A DNA stretch of 23,956 nucleotides from IMG/VR virus record IMGVR_UViG_3300034375_011420, positions 1 through 23,956 of that record; one strand, written 5' to 3'. The position numbers were made by a program, and so were the translations under genes. The notes beneath the pieces are model-generated. The model made no database searches. It saw only the letters and a list, made by a program, of their open reading frames with translations, and was not told the origin of the DNA. Within the stretch, counting starts at the first letter, position 1; each line of letters begins with the position of its first letter. Shown one piece after another: positions 1 through 6,851 of the stretch. This DNA comes from a virus.

Positions 1-934
1 CCATACTAAAGATAACATAGTAGTGACTCGTATTAGCTGGTAACTGTCCTGGCCAATTTATATTGAATGATTGATAGACATTCGGATATTCTACATCGAA
101 TCCATCGAAGATACCAAAGTTAGGTCCTCCACCTTGTGCTGTAGTATTTGGAAAGAACTGAAGACTCAATTGGGTTCCAGAACTGTCATATGAATATAAC
201 CAAGCACCTTCACATTGTGTAACATTAGCATTAGGAAGACCAGCACCTCTATCTTCACGTTCTACTCTATTCAAAATACTGAGAGTTCTAAAGTCATTCT
301 CTCTATGATGTTGCATTAGAATTTTCTGTGTACTATTTAGGAAACTTGGTTTACCATCAGTTATTTGTGCAGCAACCTTTGAGTAGGTCCAATCAGTTAG
401 AATATTTGCTACATTCGTAACATTAGTACAACCAGGTTCTATACCACTACCAGCTGCTCTTGGAATCCAGGCGTATTCTAATAGGTTCTCCAACTTTCTC
501 TCTTCATTGCGAGCCATTACTACACTTGCTAATTGTGAAGTAGCGTTGATTGTTAGAGTACCACCAGTTTCTGATCCTACTTTGAGGAACCATTCACTAG
601 TCCATTCTGCACCTCGTTCCCAAGTATTTGGAGTATCACGACCAAATAGGTTGTTACCTGTTGCCTTGTATCTTTCGATTTGTGTTTGCAATAGGTTTCT
701 AATGTTGATGACGGCACGACCTACACGGTTTGGTGCGATTCTAATATCATTTACAGGGTCTATTGAACTGACAGTAGCATCAAATACCTGTATTACGTAT
801 TTGTCAAAGTCTACTGTGACGTCTCCAACGGTTCCCATCTCGATTACTGCATTCCCATTGGCCTGTGTATGAATCATATCGGTCCAAAGAATTGGTGAGT
901 AGGGTCCGTTCTTTATTTCTACTGTTGCTGGCAT
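1..934 (-). CDS. Large tail-associated structural protein, N-terminal part (runs off the window)
   Basis: About 311 residues are visible from the ATG at 932-934 to the left edge; there is no stop, so the gene is cut by the window. It starts two bases after the stop of the gp10-like gene and continues the tail-completion operon. The protein has no signal peptide and is rich in Asn, Thr, aromatic residues and short beta-prone segments. A central stretch (VGRAVINIRNLLQTQIERY, near residue 66) and a later one (FLNSTQKILMQHHRENDFR) recall large hypothetical tail proteins of environmental phages. By position, just after neck and tail-completion genes, it could be a tail shaft, collar or baseplate-associated protein. 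I do not recognise a named family, and I see no sheath-type organisation. Structural role is inferred; exact function unknown. Confidence 0.75.
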   Translation of the reverse strand, partial: MPATVEIKNGPYSPILWTDMIHTQANGNAVIEMGTVGDVTVDFDKYVIQVFDATVSSIDPVNDIRIAPNRVGRAVINIRNLLQTQIERYKATGNNLFGRDTPNTWERGAEWTSEWFLKVGSETGGTLTINATSQLASVVMARNEERKLENLLEYAWIPRAAGSGIEPGCTNVTNVANILTDWTYSKVAAQITDGKPSFLNSTQKILMQHHRENDFRTLSILNRVEREDRGAGLPNANVTQCEGAWLYSYDSSGTQLSLQFFPNTTAQGGGPNFGIFDGFDVEYPNVYQSFNINWPGQLPANTSHYYVIFSM

Positions 935-936
935 AA

Positions 937-1389
937 TTATAAATCTATTCTATTTGCTATTTCTATTGCGATCTCATCAGATAACTCTTCAAGATCAAAC
1001 CATCTTTGTGGTCTCAAACCTAATTGGTAAATCTTCTTTCTAACAGGAATTGGTAGGTCTCCACCAATCATCTCGTAGTCTCCACTAAATCCAAACCTTC
1101 TTCCAGTTCGTGGTTGTAGTACTCCAAACTGTGGTACCTCATCAGCAATTTGTCTGCTCATACCATCTACTCCATAGTTTTGGAAGATACCATAGGCAAG
1201 CATTTCGATGGCAAGTGAGTTATCTTGTACTACTGCTTGAATCGAGTTGCTCAGTTGACCTGTGTTGTATGGTGCTTGACCTTTGAGTTCATTCACAATC
1301 CTTCCACCTACTTCTAATAGGTCACTATCAAGATTCGATAACTGATCTCCAAGACCTTCTAACATATTTGCAAATTGGTCTACTGTCAT
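937..1389 (-). CDS. HK97 gp10-like neck/head-tail joining protein
   Basis: 150 residues. The start chosen is the ATG at 1387-1389, which overlaps the TGA of the upstream gene in an ATGA arrangement; an upstream in-frame ATG at 1405-1407 would add six residues. The N-terminal half is an amphipathic helix followed by the hallmark segment of the HK97 gp10 family: 'IVNELKGQAPYNTGQLSNSI', a basic/polar helix, 'AP..TG.L..SI', then beta strands ('AIEMLAYGIFQNYG'). In that family the protein forms a ring linking head and tail. The length is typical. Its neighbours (a terminator-like protein upstream, a large tail protein downstream) fit a neck/tail-completion cluster. The family call rests on the motif and position, not on a search. 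Confidence 0.7.
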   Translation of the reverse strand: MTVDQFANMLEGLGDQLSNLDSDLLEVGGRIVNELKGQAPYNTGQLSNSIQAVVQDNSLAIEMLAYGIFQNYGVDGMSRQIADEVPQFGVLQPRTGRRFGFSGDYEMIGGDLPIPVRKKIYQLGLRPQRWFDLEELSDEIAIEIANRIDL

Positions 1390-1829
1390 GAGTATGGTGT
1401 TATACAATTATTGATCGCATCTGGTACTACGATTGTTAGAGTTGCTGTCATTCCTGCTACCGTATCTTGGAATCTCTCTTTGAATGGTGTCAGTGAGAAT
1501 GTCAGACTCACATCGGGTCTGTCTGTGAATCCAAATCTCAAGTAGGCAATAACATCATCAATATACTGTTGTGCTTCACTCTGAATCTTCAGGAAGTCAT
1601 CGTCCAATACCATGTCCATAACTATCATGTTGAAGTTATAGGTAATCGATTGTTCTGTTCTCTGATGTGTTGTAGGATTTAGAAACAGGTATGGGTAGTC
1701 TGCTTGATCTGGGTTACCGCCTTCGCTACGCACTTTGATGTCTGATAACTGGCCATAGCCAAAGTCTACCAGCATTTTGTGGTCAAAGGTTACCTGTTTG
1801 ATTCTATCTACTATTTCTTTGTAGGTCAT
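1386..1829 (-). CDS. Tail-completion / tail-terminator-like protein
   Basis: 147 residues, overlapping the preceding chaperone-like gene by 26 bases and the gp10-like gene by 4. It begins with an amphipathic helix (MTYKEIVDRIKQVTF), followed by beta strands around 'YPYLFLNP' and a long middle helix 'DDDFLKIQSEAQQYIDDVIA', then a strand-rich end with 'FKERFQDTVAGMTATLTIVV'. A helix plus sheet with a 'FKERF.D..AG' tail is the organisation I associate with small tail-terminator/completion proteins of environmental siphoviruses. It sits directly before a gp10-like gene, which is the usual neighbourhood. The family cannot be confirmed by eye; another neck protein is possible. Confidence 0.6.
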   Translation of the reverse strand: MTYKEIVDRIKQVTFDHKMLVDFGYGQLSDIKVRSEGGNPDQADYPYLFLNPTTHQRTEQSITYNFNMIVMDMVLDDDFLKIQSEAQQYIDDVIAYLRFGFTDRPDVSLTFSLTPFKERFQDTVAGMTATLTIVVPDAINNCITPYS

Positions 1830-2487
1830 ATTGTCTCTTTTGTTTGAGTTGTCTCTCTCTTTCTTCTAGTGCCTTTTCTTTGCGGAGTGCCATAAAGTTG
1901 AATGCTTCACGGATTCCTAATTCTGTTACTGGTCCTACTTTGAGTGGATCGTCATTTGCAAGGTCTACTAGTACTCTATACCAGCTCTTTGCGCTTTTCA
2001 TCCCTTCATTCGCAGTCTTTTGGTAGTCTTCAGCTACCTCTGAGTATTCACCAATACCAAAGAGGGCACTATAACCTTGGTATAGGTGGGTTCTCCACTT
2101 TATTAGTTCATCGACAAGCCATTGTGCTTGGTGTGCGTTCTCTACCTCTACTTCGAGTATTTCGAGTACTTTGTCAATCGTCTTTTCGATACCAATAGTT
2201 AGGTATACATCAAGATCGATAAACTCGCCAAACTTGAGTTGGTCAAAGTCTTTTACCTTTACCCTTTCTCTGACATTCATAATCGATGCGATAAAGACTA
2301 TACCTAGTTCTAGTGCTTCACGATTGGCCTCTTTCAGTAGATCGATCGGAGCATCTGTAACTATATTGAGTAATCTGGGCCAGTTGGCTTCTTCAAGCAT
2401 GTCCCATTTGATTAGCTCTTTCCACTGATCTACTGTTAGTTTATCTGGTAACTTGTAGACCTCGTTATTGATGGTCATCTTTATCAT
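1804..2487 (-). CDS. Putative tail assembly chaperone-like protein
   Basis: 227 residues from the ATG at 2485-2487. A longer frame starts at 2559, but that start would lie inside the end of the GIY-YIG gene and would add a segment unlike the rest, so I prefer the internal MIKMTINNEVY start (a second ATG is at 2476-2478). The body is acidic and helical: 'LTVDQWKELIKW' near the start, 'NANWPRL'-like and 'VRERVKVKDFDQL' segments, and a highly charged C-terminal helix (residues about 195-227) ending in Arg/Lys/Gln-rich sequence. The 'REAFNFMALRKEK..EERERQ' end resembles tail assembly chaperones of phages, which bind the tape measure, but here the tape measure gene lies far away in the window. Assignment is by resemblance and operon position. 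Confidence 0.5.
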   Translation of the reverse strand: MIKMTINNEVYKLPDKLTVDQWKELIKWDMLEEANWPRLLNIVTDAPIDLLKEANREALELGIVFIASIMNVRERVKVKDFDQLKFGEFIDLDVYLTIGIEKTIDKVLEILEVEVENAHQAQWLVDELIKWRTHLYQGYSALFGIGEYSEVAEDYQKTANEGMKSAKSWYRVLVDLANDDPLKVGPVTELGIREAFNFMALRKEKALEERERQLKQKRQYDLQRNSR

Positions 2488-2522
2488 AACAGTATGAAAT
2501 ATAGAGTTAGTATCTACCTGAA

Positions 2523-2948
2523 TTAGGAAGTATATGTCTTGTGGTTTACGATTCTCCAAGCGCTATTAGTAGATTTCACAGGAAACATCTCACATAGGTC
2601 TCCATACGTGTAATCACCAGTTGCATATAGTCTTCGCATCTCTTCTGCTTGTTCAAAGGTCATCTTGCGAATCCATGTTCTATTACCTCTTTCTGGTCTT
2701 TCCATGTTATACTGTTGTTTTAGCATGTCCTCATGGTTGAGCGCTTCTATCTTTGTATCATATACTGCGACTACTCTGAATTCTACATCTTCATCTTTGA
2801 AGATTGCAGGTCTCGATGGGTAATCGTATTTCGTGTGTTCCGCAAATCTGAGTTTCGGTCTCTTTGTTTGTCCTACGTAGACTACATCTCCCGTTGTAGC
2901 ATCTACTAATTCGTATACGTGATATTTCATATAGGTTATATGAGCCAT
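2523..2948 (-). CDS. Free-standing GIY-YIG homing-type endonuclease
   Basis: 141 residues. The N-terminal GIY-YIG nuclease core shows HVY (residues 10-12, GIY position), YVG (24-26, YIG position), Arg34, Glu73 in 'HEDMLKQQYN' and Asn81, so all catalytic positions of the family are present. After the nuclease (from about residue 95) comes a helix-turn-helix-like tail, 'FEQAEEMRRLYATGDYTYGD' and on to 'SAWRIVNHKTY', as in DNA-binding modules of phage homing enzymes. An internal ATG at residue 7 is an alternative start. The gene lies 16 bases after the large terminase and 35 bases before the next tail gene, a typical insertion site for a selfish endonuclease. Homing activity is inferred from family and context. 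Confidence 0.85.
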   Translation of the reverse strand: MAHITYMKYHVYELVDATTGDVVYVGQTKRPKLRFAEHTKYDYPSRPAIFKDEDVEFRVVAVYDTKIEALNHEDMLKQQYNMERPERGNRTWIRKMTFEQAEEMRRLYATGDYTYGDLCEMFPVKSTNSAWRIVNHKTYTS

Positions 2949-2964
2949 TTACATAATGTTTATA

Positions 2965-4212
2965 TTAGTATCGTCTTGTATTTCTACTGGCCTCAACAGC
3001 ATAGGTTCCAAGAGTTTTATTTTGTTTGCGGTTGTAATTTACAATTGCCAATGACATTACGGTATCATCATGCATCCCGGATGGGTGACCATATCGAATG
3101 CTCCTAGTCTTTGGAGAATACTCGTAGGTGAATATCTCTAACTCGTGTGTTAGTGCTGGGAATACTTGTGGGTTTGGTATCTTTACCTCTGAATTATTGA
3201 AGTCTAGTATGAGTCCTTCGATAATCTCGTTTTTACTCTTGGAACTGGTAACAAATGGATGTGTGTCTTGCCATTCTCTTTTAACCTGCTCAAAGATTAC
3301 ATCACCTATACTATTTACCTCTATCATTACTGTGGCATTCCACTTCTTGATTCTGGTTAGTATCTCTTGGGTCATGTTGGTCCATTGGGTTTTATTATCT
3401 CTGTAGATGTCGATTACTGTTCCTTTAGAATCCATAAAGGTGGCTACTGTGTAGTCTTCTTGTTTACCTAAATCGATACCACAATAGACCCGTCCAATTG
3501 GTTTGGGCCAGTCTCCAGGCCACTGATTCTGTTTGATGTTTTGGAATACTTCACCACCACCATCGATAAATTTAGCAAGGTATTCTTGTTGGAATACTTT
3601 TTCTGGTAGTACTAGTCTGGCTTCATCAATTTCCTCCTTTGAGATATATGGAGTATCGTAACTGGATCCTGTGTAGGCTTGATAATTAGGGTGATCTGCA
3701 CTGGCTCCTAATTGGAATAGATCATAAAACCAGTTCTTGCCTTTAGGTGTAGAGATAAAGAGGGCTTTCTTTCCTTTTACTAATAGTGTAGGTTTGATAG
3801 CCTCTCTCCATGCATCGTCTTTCATGAACGCGGCTTCGTCCAATATGGCATAGTCGAGGGTTTCCCCACGTATATTATCATACCTTTCCGCAGAGCGGAA
3901 GATGATAGTGGAACCGTTGCGAAGGAGTAACTCACTAGATGAAAAGTTGTTTGTCTTCACTATTCCACTCTTTGCAATTGCAGAATAGAGTTCTTTGTGA
4001 ACTTTGCTGGCTTGAGCATATACAGGGCTCACCCACATTATCTTGCATGGAGCGTGATTGATTGCCCAATAGAGGAGAAGGTTCTCTCCCATTAGCGACT
4101 TGCCAAACTGCCTTCCAATATTTGCGATATGATACTTGGCTTGGCTTTGGGTTATCTTTGATATAATCTCTCGCTGCTTTGGATGCGGTGTAAATCCAAT
4201 AAATGTTCTCAT
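2965..4212 (-). CDS. terL: Terminase large subunit (ATPase/nuclease)
   Basis: 415 residues. It is the packaging motor: the N-terminal ATPase drives DNA into the procapsid and the C-terminal RNase H-like nuclease cuts the concatemer. Visible motifs are a Walker A variant GRQFGKS (33-39), Walker B LDYAILDEA (119-127) with the catalytic Glu, and the coupling motif STP (154-156). The nuclease domain starts with 'GRVYCGIDLGKQEDYTV' (acidic Asp) and ends with 'SGMHDDTVMSLAI', which supplies later metal-binding acids. Length is normal for a compact TerL. It overlaps the small-terminase-like gene by four bases (ATGA). Confidence is very high. A short Arg/Asn-rich tail ends the protein. Confidence 0.97.
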   Translation of the reverse strand: MRTFIGFTPHPKQREIISKITQSQAKYHIANIGRQFGKSLMGENLLLYWAINHAPCKIMWVSPVYAQASKVHKELYSAIAKSGIVKTNNFSSSELLLRNGSTIIFRSAERYDNIRGETLDYAILDEAAFMKDDAWREAIKPTLLVKGKKALFISTPKGKNWFYDLFQLGASADHPNYQAYTGSSYDTPYISKEEIDEARLVLPEKVFQQEYLAKFIDGGGEVFQNIKQNQWPGDWPKPIGRVYCGIDLGKQEDYTVATFMDSKGTVIDIYRDNKTQWTNMTQEILTRIKKWNATVMIEVNSIGDVIFEQVKREWQDTHPFVTSSKSKNEIIEGLILDFNNSEVKIPNPQVFPALTHELEIFTYEYSPKTRSIRYGHPSGMHDDTVMSLAIVNYNRKQNKTLGTYAVEASRNTRRY

Positions 4213-4523
4213 TCATCGATACGGTTCTCTGGGTCATTTATATCTGGTCCAAATTCGAATTTGACATTCTTGAATAGGTCTTCGCCATCAGCACCAGTTA
4301 CCTCTTGACGAGCCAGTTTTGGTATAACATATTCAGATAGTTTGAGCATAATTTCCATCGCTTTTTCTTCATCTTCACTTGCTATACGTGTTAACCAAAG
4401 AGTCATATTCTCTAGATTGTTTTCTACTAATCTTTGATATGCCTCTCTGATCTGTCTTGTATTCTTGTTTTGGGCTCCTTTTGGTCTGCCATTAGGATTA
4501 CCACTCTGTCCTGGTTGAAACAT
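4209..4523 (-). CDS. Probable terminase small subunit (DUF5681-like)
   Basis: 104 residues. The N-terminus 'FQPGQSGNPNGRPKGAQNKN' is the basic, Gly/Asn/Pro-rich hook known in DUF5681-like phage proteins found beside terminases. It is followed by helices ('TRQIREAYQRLVENNLENM', 'DEEKAMEIMLKLSEYVIPKL') and an acidic C-terminus. Small terminase subunits recognise the packaging site and load TerL. The four-base overlap with terL and the position immediately upstream support this. The first base pair of its ATG is shared with the stop of the preceding 46-residue ORF (TAATG), suggesting translational coupling. It could instead be a TerL accessory protein. Confidence 0.75.
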   Translation of the reverse strand: MFQPGQSGNPNGRPKGAQNKNTRQIREAYQRLVENNLENMTLWLTRIASEDEEKAMEIMLKLSEYVIPKLARQEVTGADGEDLFKNVKFEFGPDINDPENRIDE

Positions 4524-4663
4524 TATTCTTCAGTTTTCTTTTTAGACTGCTTTTTAGGTTTGAGACTTCTTTTTAACTGTGCAATAGCCTTTTTTAGTCC
4601 CTCTTCTGTTGATGAACCTACTCTATAGGTTACACCATCAATTGTTACTTCTTTCTTCTTCAT
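4523..4663 (-). CDS. Small lysine-rich protein (46 aa)
   Basis: A 46-residue frame runs from the ATG at 4661-4663 to a TAA at 4523-4525 that shares one base with the next start codon. It starts two bases after the previous gene's stop. The N-terminal half is MKKKEVTIDGVTYRVGSS, a beta-hairpin-like segment. The C-terminal half is a strongly basic helix ending in a Lys/Gln/Glu-rich tail. Tight packing on both sides and an AATT-ATG start like the neighbours argue it is translated. Function unknown; a nucleic-acid-binding accessory protein for packaging is only a guess. Confidence 0.65.
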   Translation of the reverse strand: MKKKEVTIDGVTYRVGSSTEEGLKKAIAQLKRSLKPKKQSKKKTEE

Positions 4664-4665
4664 AA

Positions 4666-4875
4666 TTAGAATATTTTTGTTTGCTTGTCAAGTTGTGCCT
4701 TTACGCGCTTCTTGACTCCTGCTACACATCTACCACATGAAGTTATTGGTTTGCTTTCACCAGTAATTTCATTATAGATTCTAAATAGCATTCCTAACTG
4801 GTATGGTGTTAGGCGTACATTTAGAAATATAGATTGATTCTCATCTAACCAGATAATGTCTTCTTCCTTTATCAT
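4666..4875 (-). CDS. Small hypothetical protein with CxxC
   Basis: 69 residues. The N-terminus is acidic with aromatic and hydrophobic residues ('MIKEEDIIWLDENQSIFLNV'). A central helix 'TPYQLGMLFRIYNEITG' is followed by 'ITSCGRCVAGVKKRVKAQL', which carries a CxxC pair in a basic helix. The gene overlaps the upstream membrane-protein gene by four bases (ATGA) and lies in the terminase-proximal small-gene cluster. I do not recognise a family. The two cysteines might bind metal with a partner, but a lone CxxC is weak evidence. Confidence 0.7.
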   Translation of the reverse strand: MIKEEDIIWLDENQSIFLNVRLTPYQLGMLFRIYNEITGESKPITSCGRCVAGVKKRVKAQLDKQTKIF

Positions 4876-5096
4876 AATCTATTTAGTATTTTATAAATTG
4901 CTTCAGAAGTAATGCCAGTTATTGCGGCTACTAATATACCTTTCAAACCATAAAGGGCAAGAAACGGTCCTATTGAATACCAAAAACCAGAACAAAGATT
5001 ACATTTAAACGGTTTACTTGGTAACCACTCAAATTGTTCTAAAAAGTCTGCACCTAAATGTGCGAGTGCTGCAAATCCTAATATTTCTAGTATCAT
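4872..5096 (-). CDS. Small DUF1360-like membrane protein
   Basis: 74 residues with two hydrophobic segments: residues about 1-17 (MILEILGFAALAHLGADFL) and 41-66 (FWYSIGPFLALYGLKGILVAAITGI). Between them is 'WLPSKPFKCNLCSGFW', a Cys-x2-Cys loop before a short aromatic turn, the arrangement I associate with DUF1360-like small membrane proteins of phages and bacteria. It overlaps its neighbours by four bases on both sides, so it is co-translated with the sigma-like factor and the CxxC protein. Its role in infection is unknown. It could be a lysis or superinfection accessory, but nothing here shows that. Confidence 0.65.
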   Translation of the reverse strand: MILEILGFAALAHLGADFLEQFEWLPSKPFKCNLCSGFWYSIGPFLALYGLKGILVAAITGITSEAIYKILNRL

Positions 5097-5605
5097 AATC
5101 TTTTTTTCAGTTCTTCCTTTATATATTTTCTACATTCTGTTACGGCCTGGCTAATACTGGTTCTTGGTATACCTGTTGTTCTACTCAGTTCTGAATAGTT
5201 TGGATTCTCTACATACATTAAAAATAGAGTTGAACGATACCATGTGTCTATATTATCTGTTTGCATTTCTTCTATAATAGCAGTAGCAGCTGTATGCATA
5301 ATATCTTCTGACGTGTCATAGGGTACATCTTCTAGTGATTCAGTTGTTTTATCATATAGTTCATGCACACGGCCTTTTTGGCGATACAGGGTATGATATG
5401 GTGAAGTACTGGAATTGAATGACAGATACATCATTCCACTCATAAACTTCATAGCCTCATTCTTTTCTATTAACTCATCTCTTCTTGGGTGTTCAAGAAA
5501 CTTTGAAAGTACATAGTGTCCTACATCTTCCCATTCATGGCTACCTTTACAAACCCTTTTAGCCATTATCATGATCTTGTCATAGTTATCTCCTATCCAA
5601 TCCAA
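5093..5605 (-). CDS. Sigma-70-like phage transcription factor
   Basis: 170 residues. The N-terminal half resembles sigma region 2 in layout: helices with 'YDKIMIMAKRVCKGSHEWED' and 'VGHYVLSKFLEHPR' (the DLVQEVFLKL-like helix), then an aromatic basic segment. The C-terminal half, about residues 120-170, has a region-4-like helix-turn-helix: 'NPNYSELSRTTGIPRTSISQ' followed by a basic helix ending KEELKKRL. This is the domain order of small ECF-type sigma factors. Such a protein could redirect host RNA polymerase to late phage promoters. It overlaps the downstream membrane-protein gene by four bases. It could alternatively be a non-sigma DNA-binding regulator; the region 4 call is firmer than region 2. 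Confidence 0.7.
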   Translation of the reverse strand: MDWIGDNYDKIMIMAKRVCKGSHEWEDVGHYVLSKFLEHPRRDELIEKNEAMKFMSGMMYLSFNSSTSPYHTLYRQKGRVHELYDKTTESLEDVPYDTSEDIMHTAATAIIEEMQTDNIDTWYRSTLFLMYVENPNYSELSRTTGIPRTSISQAVTECRKYIKEELKKRL

Positions 5606-5606
5606 A

Positions 5607-5870
5607 TTAGTATAAATCTATTTCATAAAGTTTAGCAGTATCTTTTATAATTTGACACATACCATACTCTTCTTTATTTTCCCAAATATGTAGTTGTTCA
5701 CTCATTACATCTGTTAGACTCATCTCTAGTTCCATATCTACAAGATAGGTATGTCTAATCTCTTGTATTCTTTCAAATGTAACGTGTTGTAGGTATTGCT
5801 TTTCAACTTCGTCATATTCAAAATAATTTCGTGACCATTCTACTGGATTCCATCTAGTCTTCCTCATCAT
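5607..5870 (-). CDS. Hypothetical protein with a strong Shine-Dalgarno
   Basis: 87 residues from the ATG at 5868-5870; the next codon is also ATG. This start sits just downstream of GGAGGAGGTC (5871-5880), one of the few clear Shine-Dalgarno sequences in the window, so I prefer it to the in-frame ATG at 5903. It overlaps the end of the upstream gene by 17 bases. The protein is helical and charged: 'RKTRWNPVEWSRNYFEYDEV', 'HVTFERIQEIRHTYLVDMEL' and an acidic C-terminus. No known domain is recognised. It lies directly before the sigma-like gene, so a role in early regulation is possible but unsupported. Confidence 0.7.
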   Translation of the reverse strand: MMRKTRWNPVEWSRNYFEYDEVEKQYLQHVTFERIQEIRHTYLVDMELEMSLTDVMSEQLHIWENKEEYGMCQIIKDTAKLYEIDLY

Positions 5871-6312
5871 GACCTCCTCCTCTTTGATATGCAAATTGAC
5901 CATAGTTACGTGGATGTATCTTTGCTCTTGGTGCTCGCTTTTTCCAACCTGTCCAGTCTGTTACAATATCTTCTTCTATATGTCTGCCCATTAGGTAACC
6001 CCATATTAGGTGACTCTTTTTATATTGAAACTCATACTCAACTATTATTGGTGGCTTTCTCAGAAAACGGAATACCCAAGTGTTTTTACCTACTGCACCA
6101 AAGTGTATGTAACGTGCCCAATCACCCCATCTGTGTACAGGTTCTAACATAAACCTTTGCATGATGGTTCTAGCATCTCTTGGATCTATTACATATTGAT
6201 AACTAAAACCATGTTGCTCAGCTATCCAGTACATATATGCAATGAATAGTTTATCAAACTCAGAATCTAGGTCTAGGGCCCATTTAGGAATAATCAATTT
6301 CAGCATAAACAT
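5854..6312 (-). CDS. Hypothetical early protein (152 aa)
   Basis: 152 residues, or 150 from a second ATG at 6304-6306. It is rich in Trp, Tyr and Arg: 'MLKLIIPKWALDL', 'FIAYMYWIAEQHGF', 'VIDPRDARTIMQRFMLEP', 'WGDWARYIHFGAVGKNTWVF' and a basic C-terminal part with 'WKKRAPRAKIHPRNYG'. It looks like a globular cytoplasmic protein with a basic, possibly nucleic-acid-binding end; the hydrophobic stretches are too short for membrane segments. It overlaps both neighbours (29 bases upstream, 17 downstream). I do not recognise a family. Confidence 0.7.
   Translation of the reverse strand: MFMLKLIIPKWALDLDSEFDKLFIAYMYWIAEQHGFSYQYVIDPRDARTIMQRFMLEPVHRWGDWARYIHFGAVGKNTWVFRFLRKPPIIVEYEFQYKKSHLIWGYLMGRHIEEDIVTDWTGWKKRAPRAKIHPRNYGQFAYQRGGGHDEED
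5871..5880 (-). promoter_or_regulatory. Strong Shine-Dalgarno deciding the start at 5870
   Basis: The minus strand reads GGAGGAGGTC immediately before tandem ATG codons at 5870 and 5867. Most other genes here lack such a sequence, so this site both fixes the start and marks the gene as translated in a different way from its neighbours. Confidence 0.75.
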
Positions 6313-6514
6313 TTTTTAGGGGTGTACAAACTCGCTTTATACATCCTTTGTAGTTTATGTATTCGATTTTAATAGAACCTTCGCGCTCCATATCTCTCAA
6401 TAACCTTTTGGCTTGTATGCCTTGTTCAGTCCATTGTTTGATATGTCTATCGTTCGGATCACTGTCTTTATGCAGGTTGAACCAAACCTTTTCTTTATAA
6501 TGTTTCAGTGTCAT
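6284..6514 (-). CDS. Small hypothetical protein (76 aa)
   Basis: 76 residues. The sequence has a basic N-terminal helix ('MTLKHYKEKVWFNLHKDSD'), a central 'IKQWTEQGIQAKRLLRDMER' helix and a short beta-like 'GSIKIEYINYKGCIKRVCTP' end. The helix-helix-hairpin order is compatible with a small winged-helix or DNA-binding fold, but no motif proves it. Its start codon shares one base with the upstream stop (TAATG). Function unknown. Confidence 0.65.
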   Translation of the reverse strand: MTLKHYKEKVWFNLHKDSDPNDRHIKQWTEQGIQAKRLLRDMEREGSIKIEYINYKGCIKRVCTPLKNVYAEIDYS

Positions 6515-6849
6515 TAGAATAAAGAGTTTTCAGATGTTGCTTTGGGTTCTTCTAAATTATAGTGGTATGTTAGACTCCATCCTGTCTTTGAATTAGGATC
6601 TTTAAATAACTTGATGTAACCTTTCTTGTGTAGACCTTGTAAATTATACTTGACATCTTTCTCATGTGTATGCAATATACTTGCTTGCATTTGAGTTAGA
6701 GCTTGGATTGGTTTAGCACCATTGTTAGTCATTCTCTGAAAGAGAGGTAACATCATTTTTTGAATACCATTGACAGACTTGTCATTCCAAATATGAGCTG
6801 GTATCGTTAGATCTTGGTTTGAATAGTTTTTGTCGTAAATCTTCTTCAT
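6514..6849 (-). CDS. Winged-helix-like regulatory/replication protein
   Basis: 111 residues. After a short basic N-terminus comes 'DLTIPAHIWNDKSVNGIQKM', then 'PIQALTQMQASILHTHEKDV' and 'KYNLQGLHKKGYIKLFKDP', followed by a strand 'GWSLTYHYNLEEP'. Helix, helix and then a 'L..L..KGYI...' wing is the pattern of winged helix-turn-helix proteins, here close to the style of phage replication-initiation helpers. It lies two bases downstream of another wHTH-type gene and shares a base with the next gene, so the three are one transcription unit. The DNA target is unknown. Confidence 0.6.
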   Translation of the reverse strand: MKKIYDKNYSNQDLTIPAHIWNDKSVNGIQKMMLPLFQRMTNNGAKPIQALTQMQASILHTHEKDVKYNLQGLHKKGYIKLFKDPNSKTGWSLTYHYNLEEPKATSENSLF

Positions 6850-6851
6850 AA

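Noticed and set aside
507-872. Plus-strand open frame of 121 codons
   Set aside because: It is antisense to the large tail gene at 1-934, has low-complexity composition and no plausible leader; the minus strand codes for the better protein.
1-934. Tail sheath protein (contractile tail)
   Set aside because: The visible part lacks features I would expect of a sheath and no baseplate wedge or tube-initiator genes are seen, so a flexible tail is more likely.
1804-1829. Programmed frameshift between the chaperone-like and tail-completion genes
   Set aside because: The overlap has no X-XXY-YYZ slippery heptamer that I can see, and the downstream gene has its own ATG, so a simple overlap explains it.
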